This document shows positions 16,462 to 24,088 of a DNA stretch of 53,521 nucleotides, piece after piece (the stretch's first letter is position 1; the number at the start of each line of letters is the position of its first letter). The notes under the pieces were generated by a model. That model was given only the letters and a program-made list of their open reading frames with translations, was not told the origin of the DNA and did no database searches. The position numbers and the translations under genes were made by a program. This stretch comes from Xanthobacteraceae bacterium (lineage in GTDB: Bacteria > Pseudomonadota > Alphaproteobacteria > Rhizobiales > Xanthobacteraceae): assembly GCA_022844205.1 (NCBI GenBank), contig JALHMF010000014.1, forward strand, positions 1 through 53,521, in the 5' to 3' direction.

Positions 16462-17193
16462 TCATCTACGCCCTCTACGAAAGTCTGGCGATTTATTCAG
16501 GAAGTCTTGAAGTGTAGCGGCCAGCTGAGCCAGCTCCATCACGACCGCACGGTTGAACCCGAGAGGCATGCGTCGGAAACAACGATTCAGTTCGTCGTAC
16601 CCTTCGCAAAAAATTGGATGAGGAATGATCGGGCCCTGATCACGCGGGCGGTCACGTTTTGCGCCGGGGACCATTCCTGGAATTTCCACTCGCTCCAAAA
16701 CAACAAATACGTAGGGATCTGCATATTTTGTTCCATTATAAGTATATGCAGGCCAATCCGGATGATCGCGCGCAGGGATCTCTTCCCGTCCATGCGGAAG
16801 GCGTTTAAGGATCTTCCGAAACCGTTGATCAAGACCGCGCCTCAAATACCGCATCAAGAAAACGATCTCCTTTTGTTTAAACCCGGCATCAAGTAGATGG
16901 AGGGCGATGCCAAGGCAAAAAACGTCGAAAGCACTAAATTGTGTAGCGTTGCCCGTGCCAGAACCTCTTGTGTCCAGAAATGCGAACTGACTCGACGGAA
17001 GGATATCGACTTTGAATCCGTCGGTTTCGCGGTCTATTTCTAACAGTCGTTTGATGCGTGTGCGGAACGCTTGTGGAATTTTTTCTGGCCTCCCAAATCT
17101 CAGAGTTAGCGTGTGCCACAAGGCCCACTCTGCTTGTCCGCGTTTAAACACCTTCATGTTGGAAGAGACCATGACGCTATCCCGAATTATCAT
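16462..17193 (-). CDS. Unknown protein of the prophage-type block
   Basis: A 243-residue protein I do not recognise. It is soluble, basic and without a signal peptide. A central helical segment (FDVFCLGIALHLLDAGFKQK and the following EIVFLMRYLRR, about 95-125) resembles a helix-turn-helix or MerR-like DNA-binding region; this is a weak impression. The start at 17193 was chosen because AGGTC precedes it at the same spacing as in the methyltransferase gene. Later ATGs (17172, 17157) are possible. The gene lies upstream of the methyltransferase-terminase operon with a gap of 71 bases. A transcriptional regulator of that operon is one possibility. Confidence 0.55.
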   Translation of the reverse strand: MIIRDSVMVSSNMKVFKRGQAEWALWHTLTLRFGRPEKIPQAFRTRIKRLLEIDRETDGFKVDILPSSQFAFLDTRGSGTGNATQFSAFDVFCLGIALHLLDAGFKQKEIVFLMRYLRRGLDQRFRKILKRLPHGREEIPARDHPDWPAYTYNGTKYADPYVFVVLERVEIPGMVPGAKRDRPRDQGPIIPHPIFCEGYDELNRCFRRMPLGFNRAVVMELAQLAATLQDFLNKSPDFRRGRR

Positions 17194-17197
17194 CAAA

Positions 17198-17211
17198 GAC
17201 CTATATAGGGT
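17198..17211 (-). promoter_or_regulatory. Second copy of the RBS-overlapping near-palindrome
   Basis: The minus-strand sequence ACCCTATATAGGTC ends four bases before the ATG at 17193 and includes its ribosome-binding site. With one extra base on each side it is almost perfectly symmetrical (AGACCCTATATAGGTCT). See the copy at 16395. Confidence 0.45.
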
Positions 17212-17329
17212 CTCAATTACTTATTTTCTTGCTTCGCAGGCGATGTCGTGATGTTGCCGGGTAATGGCGATTTCTGCACGTAGGAAAGCGCTGGAAAGAT
17301 TAGAAGAAAGACGGCAGTCAACACAGTCT

Positions 17330-17980
17330 TCATGGCTTCACTGCCGCATCTGATTTTTCACCGCGCGCGACAATTGACAAAAGTCCGTTGGATAGTGGCC
17401 GCTGCAATTGCAGGGCATCTGCTGCTGGCGCTGTCATCCAAATTTCTATTTCTTCTTCGGTCGTGAGAATGACCGGCATTGCTTTTGAGTGGATTGGCTT
17501 CACATCGCTGTTCGGATCGGTAGTAAGAAACGAATAGAGCAAGTGCTCGCCTTCGACGCGTTCTTTTACCGTCCCTCGTGCGCCGTTCCATGTGCGCCAG
17601 ATTCCGGCGAAGGCGAATGGCTGGCGCATTCCTGAAAGCCCAAACCAAACGGGGGTTTTCGGTAGGCTATCTGTCCACTCGCAGAAGCTTGTCACCGGCA
17701 CTACGCAGCGCTGCTCTGGCTTGAACCAGGGCGACCAGTATTTACTTTTGGTATTACGAACATTGACGACGGGCCGATTGCCACCGACGCTGGGTGGTGG
17801 AGGAAATCCCCACCGCATTTTGATTAGCTCACGACCGTTGGGTGTGTTGCGAATTACTGGCGCGATGCCGTCGGGATAGATCGAAGCTTGCGCAGGGAGA
17901 TTTCCGGCGGCATCGATATTGACCGCGAACATTTTCTTTAGCGCTTCTTGCGCGGCGACTTGCGCGTACAGCGTGCACAT
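17330..17980 (-). CDS. SRAP domain protein (YedK/HMCES type)
   Basis: A 216-residue protein of the SOS-response-associated peptidase family, which covalently caps abasic sites in single-stranded DNA. Cys2, exposed after Met removal, is the DNA-linking residue. Further family marks are NVRNTKS near 72-78, CVVPVTSFCEW near 90-101 with its Glu, and IHSKAMPVILT near 163-173 with the active-site His. The length is normal. It is divergent from the Y-family polymerase gene, and the single SOS box between them could control both, so abasic-site protection and lesion bypass would be induced together by LexA cleavage. Confidence 0.9.
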   Translation of the reverse strand: MCTLYAQVAAQEALKKMFAVNIDAAGNLPAQASIYPDGIAPVIRNTPNGRELIKMRWGFPPPPSVGGNRPVVNVRNTKSKYWSPWFKPEQRCVVPVTSFCEWTDSLPKTPVWFGLSGMRQPFAFAGIWRTWNGARGTVKERVEGEHLLYSFLTTDPNSDVKPIHSKAMPVILTTEEEIEIWMTAPAADALQLQRPLSNGLLSIVARGEKSDAAVKP

Positions 17981-18037
17981 ACCGTCATCGTTTCATTTTG
18001 ATCGAACCACTCAAAGTAGCCTTGACTCCTGATCCGT

Positions 18038-18052
18038 GTTCCTATTTTGTTC
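18038..18052. promoter_or_regulatory. Alphaproteobacterial SOS box (LexA site)
   Basis: The sequence GTTCCTATTTTGTTC is an exact GTTC-N7-GTTC match, the LexA site of many alphaproteobacteria. It lies in the 105-base gap between the divergent SRAP and polymerase genes, 58 bases before the SRAP start and 34 before the polymerase start. It is well placed to repress both. Confidence 0.75.
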
Positions 18053-18085
18053 TTTTCCGATGAACTCCATTTTTGAGCAGTTCCT

Positions 18086-19351
18086 ATGCGGCGTCCCGCA
18101 GAGGTCGAGAGGCTGTACCTCGACTTCGATGGCTTCTTTGCGAGCGTTGAGCAGCAAGTGCATCCGCACTTGCGGGGAAAGCCCATTGGGATCGTTCCGT
18201 TTAAGGATGCAACGCATACTTGCGTAATCGCTTGCTCACGCGAGGCGAAGGCTTTCGGCGTTCAGAACGTAATGACGCTTCAGGCCGCAAAGGAAGTCTG
18301 CCCGCAACTCATTCTTGTTCCTCAATCTCCGGATCTGTATCGCCGTGCTCATAACGCGCTCCTCTCCGAGATTTCCACCGTCATTCCAATCGACACCGTT
18401 AAATCGATCGATGAAATGACATGCCGAGTGCTGCCTGCGCAAAGCGATGATCCACTTGCGCTTGGCCGAGCGATCAAAAAAAGAATTGCCGATAACGTCG
18501 GCCCATACCTCACATGCTCCATTGGCTTTGCTGCCAATCGTCAACTCGCAAAGATGGCTTGCAAGGCAGGAAAAAAGATCGGCGATAGCTACGGCGACGG
18601 CAACTTGATCTGGCATCCACGCGACATGCCGGAGCCTCTAGAAAAACTTGAGTTGCAGGACATTCCAGGCGTTGGCAACCGCATGGAGCAAAAACTTGCT
18701 CGCTCCGGTATCACAAAGATTTCTGAGTTGCTCGCTACTCAGCCGAAACACATGCGCAAGCTTTGGGGTAACGTAACAGGTGAGCGTCTTTGGTATGCGC
18801 TGCATGGCTACGATGTGCAGACACCGCCTTCGGGCCGCAGCATGTACGGTCATTCGCGAGTATTACCACCAGAGTCACGTTCGATTGAGAGCGCCCGCGA
18901 TGCTTCACGGCTTTTGATTGTGAAGGCTGCTCGAAGGCTACGCCGTGATGGATGGAATGCCGGCCGCATCTGGCTTTACCTACAATTGCGCGACAACTCC
19001 GCTTTCAGCGCATCCTGGCTGCCCGATGTGTGTGACTATCAGGCAATTTTGTCAGCGCTCGAAAAGCTTTGGACAGACATTCGCAAACAGTTACCGCGAT
19101 ACACTCGAATAATTAGCTTGGGCGTCACACTCTCTGAATTGACGCGCGCTACTGAGCGCCAACTCGATATTCTCTTGAACGACGATTTCGAGCGCCAGAA
19201 GTGGGAAAAAATTACGGACGTCATCGACAAACAGAATGCAAAGTATGGAAAGACGCTCGTAAGCATCGGGCCGTGGGTGCCGCCACCAGGCGGATATGCT
19301 GGGGGCAAGATTTCCTACACGCGGATTCCGCGCGCGGAGGATTTCTATTGA
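18086..19351 (+). CDS. Y-family DNA polymerase (DinB/UmuC-like)
   Basis: A 421-residue error-prone translesion polymerase. The palm/fingers domain carries the metal-binding residues in YLDFDGFFASVEQQ (Asp13) and SIDE (Asp109, Glu110). A helix-hairpin-helix thumb follows (LQDIPGVGNRMEQKLARSGI, about 190-215), then a little-finger domain. It is somewhat longer than E. coli DinB and lacks an obvious classical C-terminal clamp-binding motif. It overlaps the next small gene by four bases and is divergent from the SRAP gene across an SOS box. This is a horizontally acquired type of mutasome cassette rather than the housekeeping dinB; that last point is inferred from its position in the island. Confidence 0.88.
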   Translation: MRRPAEVERLYLDFDGFFASVEQQVHPHLRGKPIGIVPFKDATHTCVIACSREAKAFGVQNVMTLQAAKEVCPQLILVPQSPDLYRRAHNALLSEISTVIPIDTVKSIDEMTCRVLPAQSDDPLALGRAIKKRIADNVGPYLTCSIGFAANRQLAKMACKAGKKIGDSYGDGNLIWHPRDMPEPLEKLELQDIPGVGNRMEQKLARSGITKISELLATQPKHMRKLWGNVTGERLWYALHGYDVQTPPSGRSMYGHSRVLPPESRSIESARDASRLLIVKAARRLRRDGWNAGRIWLYLQLRDNSAFSASWLPDVCDYQAILSALEKLWTDIRKQLPRYTRIISLGVTLSELTRATERQLDILLNDDFERQKWEKITDVIDKQNAKYGKTLVSIGPWVPPPGGYAGGKISYTRIPRAEDFY

Positions 19352-19599
19352 ACTGGAAACAGGACTTGAAACTATCCGATCTCGACGACGGCACTAAGCT
19401 TGAGATTGTGTGCAAGCGCTGCGAAATCGTGCGTTACGAGACGAAAGAAGAATTGAGCCGAATGCCAGGAATGAAGAAGGCCTACATCGATGAGGTCGAA
19501 AAAGCACTTCGCTGCAATTCTCGTTTCTGCCGCGGGCATGTGCGCGTTTCACTGATTTACGATGACAAAACTGAGGGGTTTGTGGGTGGGATGGCTTAG
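19348..19599 (+). CDS. Small zinc-ribbon-like protein coupled to the polymerase
   Basis: An 83-residue protein starting at TTG within the overlap TTGA with the polymerase stop. A strong ribosome-binding site (GGAGG) lies seven bases upstream, which decides this start. It has two cysteine pairs, CKRC near 26-29 and CNSRFC near 61-66, that could bind one zinc ion, followed by a beta-rich tail (HVRVSLIYDD). Translational coupling to the Y-family polymerase suggests a helper in lesion bypass or DNA binding, which is inferred from position. I do not recognise a named family. Confidence 0.65.
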   Translation: MNWKQDLKLSDLDDGTKLEIVCKRCEIVRYETKEELSRMPGMKKAYIDEVEKALRCNSRFCRGHVRVSLIYDDKTEGFVGGMA

Positions 19600-19619
19600 T
19601 CAATACGGAAGCTGGGTGT

Positions 19620-20178
19620 TTGAGAAAGCGGCCGCCTAAGCTTCTCTATCCGCCTCTTCTCTTCCCAAGTATTAATTTCGATCTGAATCCTGGAAACGGC
19701 GGGCCGTTGAAAGCCAACGTTGCGCAATACCCCCTCGACAGATCGCCAGCATTCCTTTTCACTACGTTCGCCACCTTGGGTTTGAATGCCATGGTTGCCC
19801 GGTCATCCAACGGTACGATGCTGATCCTGCGCGGACTGTCCGCGCCCTACGCGCAGCGAGGGCTGCTCGACGACGAATCCGCTCTCGCCTATGCGAAGAC
19901 GCTCGGTTATGTGGGTGAGGTGCTCGACATCGGGGGCGAAGGCCCACAGGTGCAGATGGCGCTCGATCGCATCCGTGGCGGGAACGTGAACGCGCTCTAC
20001 GGCTTCTCCCGTGGCGGCTATAACATGCGGACGATCTGGAATCAGCTGACGCCGGAGCAGCGCGGCCGCATCCAAAAAATCGTCATTGTCGGCGCGCCCG
20101 GTGTCACGGCAGCGAATTTTCCGGGAATGAGCGATGTCGTTGTGCAGGCCGACCCGCCGGAAGGACATATGGCTGGTG
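19620..20178 (+). pseudogene. Alpha/beta-hydrolase-like gene interrupted by the IS
   Basis: The frame encodes about 186 native residues including LSAPYAQRGLLDDESALAY and the nucleophile-elbow-like GFSRGGYN, then KIVIVGAPGV and DPPEGHMAG. After that the IS end (TGTGTACCG) takes over the reading frame and adds 20 foreign residues. Across the insertion, GGTG occurs on both sides as an apparent target duplication, so precise loss of the IS would restore a frame. The start is uncertain: TTG at 19620 has GGAAG upstream, while ATG at 19791 better fits the compact domain. A hydrolase or peptidoglycan-related phage protein is possible. The enzyme activity is not established. Confidence 0.6.
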
Positions 20179-21268
20179 TGTGTACCGAAAACCTCATCCG
20201 CATTGATAAGGTAACAGAATCGCCTAAGTTGGCGGAATGATCGCGCTGCTCTGTTTCGTTCTGACCGTCCTGGCCTCTCCATTTAAGTCGAAGAGTCGCC
20301 TGGAAGCCGAGAACACAGCACTCCGACATCAGCTGATCGTGTTGCGACGTCAGATACCTGGCCGTGTGCGGGTCACGAACGGCGATCGTTTGATCTTTAT
20401 CCAGCTGTATCGCTGGTTTCCATCGATCTTGAATGTTCTCACAATCATTCAGCCCGAAACACTCGTGCGCTGGCACAGGGCCGGCTTCCGCTGTTACTGG
20501 CGTTGGAAGTCGCTCTCACGGGGAGGGCGACCGCAAATCGAGACTGAGCTCTGCGCGCTGATCCGGAAGATGAGTCTCGAGAACCCGCTTTGGGGCGCGC
20601 CACGTATCCACGGCGAACTGCTCAAGCTCGGGTTCGAGATCGCACAGTCGAGCGTCGCCAAGTACATGGTCAAACATCGCGGGCCACCAAGCCAGGGATG
20701 GGGCACCTTTCTGCGGAATCACGCACCGGAAATCGCAGCCATGGACTTGTTCATTGTCCCGACTATCGGGTTCGATCTGCTCTATGCCTTCGTCATCGTT
20801 CGGCTGGATCGCAGAGATCTGGTCTGGATTAATGTGACAACAAACCCGACGGCAGAATGGATCGCCCAACAGCTAACCGAGGCATTCCCTTGGGAGGACG
20901 CTCCGCAATACATGATCCGTGATCGAGATGGTGTCTACGGCACTACCGCCACGCGGCGTTTGCGCGCCATGGGTATCCGGGACAAGCCCATTGCACCAGC
21001 TTCACCTTGGCAGAATGGTTTTGCCGAACGCCTGATCGGATCGATCCGGCGCGAGTGCGTCGACCACATGGTCGTCTTGAGTGAGGCACATCTGCGCCGA
21101 ATTCTGAAGAGATATGCTGCTTACTATAATGAGTTGAGGACCCATCGGTCTCTCAACAAGGATTCCCCGATCCATCGGGCCATCCAGCGCCTGGGCAGCA
21201 TCGTATCTGTGCCCGTTCTCGGCGGTCTTCATCATCAATATTGCAGGATCTAGTTTTCGGTATACACA
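20177..21268 (+). mobile_element. Complete IS of family A (rve/DDE type)
   Basis: An element of about 1.09 kb with inverted ends TGTGTACCGAAAACCTCATC (left) and, as reverse complement of the right end, TGTGTATACCGAAAACTAG. GGTG appears on both sides as a likely short target duplication. It carries one transposase gene in a single frame. It is the only full-length copy in the window; degraded or deleted relatives lie at 144, 9677, 47191 and 47579, and MITE-like repeats with the same ends at 6306, 7325 and 10278. It could supply transposase to those. Confidence 0.8.
20237..21253 (+). CDS. rve-type DDE transposase of the family A IS
   Basis: A 338-residue transposase with an N-terminal hydrophobic start and helix-turn-helix region (LEAENTALRHQLIVLRR, PETLVRWHRAGFR, and ENPLWGAPRIHGELLKLGF). 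A retroviral-integrase-like core follows, with Asp in AAMDLFIVPT (about 168), Asp in MIRDRDGVYG (about 228) and Glu in SPWQNGFAERLIGSIRREC (about 264). The C-terminus ends in the peptide encoded by the right end of the element. All three acidic residues are present and the frame is open, so it may be active. The family is IS3/IS481-like; I cannot assign an ISfinder name. Confidence 0.85.
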   Translation: MIALLCFVLTVLASPFKSKSRLEAENTALRHQLIVLRRQIPGRVRVTNGDRLIFIQLYRWFPSILNVLTIIQPETLVRWHRAGFRCYWRWKSLSRGGRPQIETELCALIRKMSLENPLWGAPRIHGELLKLGFEIAQSSVAKYMVKHRGPPSQGWGTFLRNHAPEIAAMDLFIVPTIGFDLLYAFVIVRLDRRDLVWINVTTNPTAEWIAQQLTEAFPWEDAPQYMIRDRDGVYGTTATRRLRAMGIRDKPIAPASPWQNGFAERLIGSIRRECVDHMVVLSEAHLRRILKRYAAYYNELRTHRSLNKDSPIHRAIQRLGSIVSVPVLGGLHHQYCRI

Positions 21269-21413
21269 GGTGTCATTGCGTCTGAAGGGGAACGGGGAAT
21301 CGGTTGGCAAAAAACAAGCGACGGGAGTTGTAGCGGTCATCTTGAACATCGTGGAATCGGGGCAGCAATCAGGTTCTGGGACTGATGCAAACACTATACG
21401 AAACGGATAAATT

Positions 21414-23039
21414 ATGACTCATAAGAATGTTCTTTTTCATTCAGCTGCTCGCGAAAAGATACTCAAAGGCGCCACGCTCCTTTCGGACGCGATACGCATT
21501 ACGCTCGGACCCAAGTCGAAGTCGGTACTAATTCAACAGAAATGGGGCGCGCCGATCGTTTGCAATGACGGCGTGACGATTGCAAAGAATTTTGATCTGA
21601 AAGACCCCGCTGAGAATCTCGGTGCTCAGGTCTTGCGCCAAGCAGCCGAGAGAACGGGCGAAGTGGTGGGAGATGGAACGAGCGCATCCACTATTCTGGC
21701 CCACGCGATCTTTTCAGAAGGCGTCCGTAATGTTGCCGCCGGCGCGAGTGCGATCGACATCAAGCGAGGCTTGGACAAGGCGACCGGACGTGCCGTTCAG
21801 GCGATTAAAGAAATGTCGAGACCGGTAAAAACGCGTACCGAGAAAGCACAAATCGCGACAATCTCGGCACACAACGATCCTTCTATCGGAGAACTTATCG
21901 CCGAAGCGATGGAGAAAGTAGGAAACGAAGGCGTTATCACCGTCGAGGAGTCGAAGACGACTGAGACCAGCCTCGAAGTGGTTGAGGGGATGCAATTCGA
22001 TCGTGGCTTCCTTTCACCTTATTTCGTTACAGATGCTGAACGTATGGAAGCGGTCCTTGAGAACGCATATGTGCTGTTGTCCGATCGAAAAATCGGGATT
22101 CTCAAGGATTTGATTCCACTCTTGGAGCAAGTCGCCAAGTCAGGGCGCCCCTTGCTGGTCGTCGCTGAAGATGTTGAGGGAGAGGCGCTAGCGACCCTAA
22201 TCGTGAATCAAATTCGTGGCGTTTTGAAGGGTTGCGCGGTGAAGACACCGGGCTTTGGCGATCGGCGTAAGGCCATGCTTGAGGACATGGCGATTCTGAC
22301 CGGCGCTAGGGTTATATCGGAAGAACTCGGCTTCAAGCTGGAATCGGCAACACTTGAAAATCTGGGTCGCGCAAAGCGAATCGTCGTCAACAAAGATAAA
22401 TGCACATTGATCGGTGGTGGGGGTGAAAAGCAAAGGATCGATGCGCGGGTGCAACAAATCAAGTTTGAGCTGAAAGAAACTACGAGCGACTATGATAAGG
22501 AAAAGCTTGAGGAACGGCTGGCAAAACTCGCCGGCGGTGTGGCGGTGATTAAAGCCGGCGCTGCAACCGAAGCGGAAATGAAAAACAAGAAAGAAGCGCT
22601 CGATGATGCAATAAGCGCGACTAAGGCTGCGATAGCCGAAGGAATTGTACCAGGCGGAGGACTCGCCTTGCTACGCTGTGCGGCCGCTGTGGATGACGAA
22701 GCTTCCAAGAACATGTCCGTGGATGAGAAAACCGGTGTTCACATTTTACGCCGTGCCCTGGAAGCACCTGCTCGGCAGATTGCACAAAATTCAGCCGTGG
22801 ACGGCGGTGTGGTCGTTGCCAAAATGCTGGAAGGCGGCGGCAACCTTGGATTTGACGCGTCGAAGAATGTCTATGTCGACTTGGTCGAGGCAGGCATCAT
22901 CGATCCTGCCAAGGTAGTGCGTATAGCTCTCGAAAATGCGGTCTCTGTTGCCAGCCTCTTATTGCTGACAGAAGCAACAATGACCGATTTGCCCGAAACC
23001 TCAAAGGAAAGGACGCCTGAAGCCGAATTGGCGACGTAG
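21414..23039 (+). CDS. groEL: Divergent GroEL-type chaperonin (no GroES nearby)
   Basis: A 541-residue group I chaperonin subunit with normal domain layout. The ATP-binding VVGDGTSAS (about 85-93) has the catalytic Asp of GDGT, and [11 protein letters not shown] (about 403-413) is also conserved. Several hallmark segments are unusual: [20 protein letters not shown] replaces the standard KGRNVVLDKSFG region, and the C-terminus ([14 protein letters not shown]) lacks the Gly-Gly-Met tail. No groES gene and no CIRCE element are seen upstream. It is followed by dodecin, hibernation-factor and kinase genes on the same strand, so it is probably an extra stress-specific chaperonin rather than the essential copy. 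Confidence 0.9.
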   Translation: MTHKNVLFHSAAREKILKGATLLSDAIRITLGPKSKSVLIQQKWGAPIVCNDGVTIAKNFDLKDPAENLGAQVLRQAAERTGEVVGDGTSASTILAHAIFSEGVRNVAAGASAIDIKRGLDKATGRAVQAIKEMSRPVKTRTEKAQIATISAHNDPSIGELIAEAMEKVGNEGVITVEESKTTETSLEVVEGMQFDRGFLSPYFVTDAERMEAVLENAYVLLSDRKIGILKDLIPLLEQVAKSGRPLLVVAEDVEGEALATLIVNQIRGVLKGCAVKTPGFGDRRKAMLEDMAILTGARVISEELGFKLESATLENLGRAKRIVVNKDKCTLIGGGGEKQRIDARVQQIKFELKETTSDYDKEKLEERLAKLAGGVAVIKAGAATEAEMKNKKEALDDAISATKAAIAEGIVPGGGLALLRCAAAVDDEASKNMSVDEKTGVHILRRALEAPARQIAQNSAVDGGVVVAKMLEGGGNLGFDASKNVYVDLVEAGIIDPAKVVRIALENAVSVASLLLLTEATMTDLPETSKERTPEAELAT

Positions 23040-23148
23040 AATTTTGTGAGCAGATCGATCAAGTCGCGCTCGCCTGACTCGGCCGTAACGAAGATTCACT
23101 CAACGATTGGCCCGAGCAATTTTAACTCGAAAAAAATGGAGTCTAAAA

Positions 23149-23343
23149 ATGCTGAAAGTAATCGAAGTTCTTCAAGAATCCTCAAAGAGCTGGGAAGATG
23201 CGGCCCAGCAAGCTGTCGCGAAAGCAAACAAGACGTTGCACAACGTGAAATCGATCAATATCGAGAATTTACAAGCGACCGTCGAAAATGGACAAATCAA
23301 GAGCTATCGCGTCAATGCGAAGCTCTCTTTCGTGTTAGATTAA
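23149..23343 (+). CDS. Dodecin
   Basis: A 64-residue protein starting MLKVIEVLQESSKSWEDAAQ, with a conserved middle (VKSINIENLQATVENGQIKS) and the short beta-alpha-beta-beta layout of dodecins. These form hollow dodecamers that bind flavins (sometimes CoA) and buffer or store FMN/FAD. The start at 23149 has GGAG seven bases upstream; a longer frame from 23107 is not supported. It lies 109 bases after the chaperonin gene and 18 bases before the hibernation-factor gene, so it is part of a stress operon. Confidence 0.88.
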   Translation: MLKVIEVLQESSKSWEDAAQQAVAKANKTLHNVKSINIENLQATVENGQIKSYRVNAKLSFVLD

Positions 23344-23361
23344 GTACGGCGGTCGATTAAC

Positions 23362-23928
23362 ATGCAGACGCCGCTGCAACTGGACGTTCAAGGCTCAGTT
23401 TCTCTGCCGGGGTTGCGTTCGCTCGTCGAGGAGCGGATCAGCAGTCTGGAAACGAGATTCGGCCGTATTACTGCTTGCCGTGTTGCGATCAGAGGTCCGA
23501 GTGGACACCATCGCACAGGTGGATTGCTGAGCGTCTCGATCTATATTGCGCTTCCCGAGGGCCTGGAAGTCACGATTAATCGTACGTCGCAGGACGACGA
23601 ACGCTTTGCGGATCCCGCATTCGCGATCGCCGATGCCTTCAAGCGTGCGCGCCGTCAGCTGCAAGATAATGTCAGGAAATTGCAAGGCAAGGTAAAGGGG
23701 TCTTCGCGTGCGCCAATCGGCACGGTCGCCAGACTCGATCACGAGCGCGGTTTCGGAATTATCGAGAGCTCCGACGGCCGGGAAATATATTTTCCGGAAA
23801 ACAGCGTGCTCAACAGCGGATTCGCGCGCCTGCGACTTGGGGATCGAGTTTCATATCACGAGACCGAAGGCGAGAAGGGACCGCGGGCGAGCACCATCAA
23901 ACCGCTGCGCAAGCATGGGATGCGCTGA
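23362..23928 (+). CDS. Ribosome hibernation factor-like protein fused to a cold-shock domain
   Basis: A 188-residue fusion. Residues 1-110 resemble the HPF/RaiA (sigma-54 modulation) fold, with LVEERISSLETRFGRITACR early and the helix AFKRARRQLQDNVRKLQGK at the end. Residues 117-183 form an OB-fold cold-shock-like domain (IGTVARLDHERGFGIIESSD, then IYFPENSVL and LGDRVSYHE). HPF proteins occupy the ribosome's tRNA/mRNA channel in resting cells, and the cold-shock part should bind single-stranded RNA. The usual long-HPF dimerisation domain is replaced by the cold-shock domain. The neighbours suggest a role in dormancy or low-oxygen survival. Confidence 0.82.
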   Translation: MQTPLQLDVQGSVSLPGLRSLVEERISSLETRFGRITACRVAIRGPSGHHRTGGLLSVSIYIALPEGLEVTINRTSQDDERFADPAFAIADAFKRARRQLQDNVRKLQGKVKGSSRAPIGTVARLDHERGFGIIESSDGREIYFPENSVLNSGFARLRLGDRVSYHETEGEKGPRASTIKPLRKHGMR

Positions 23929-24088
23929 CCGGAGATAATATTGCGCAATTCTCTCGCACCATGCCGGCGTAAACGCCACTACACGCGTCCTCGCGAACCC
24001 AAAGGCTCAGAGTGTACAGAGCGTAGTGTCCATATTTTCGTCGTGCAAAAGCACCGGATTTTCCACCTGCATTACGAGAAGTAGAATT

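Noticed and set aside
21269-21413. CIRCE or heat-shock promoter upstream of the GroEL-type gene
   Set aside because: No TTAGCACTC/GAGTGCTAA inverted repeat and no convincing heat-shock sigma-factor promoter could be found in the 145 bases before the start codon.
24026-24088. N-terminal extension of the phosphotransferase-kinase fusion
   Set aside because: The codons read MSIFSSCKSTGFSTCITRSR, without family character. The start at 24089 fits better, although its ribosome-binding site is not strong.
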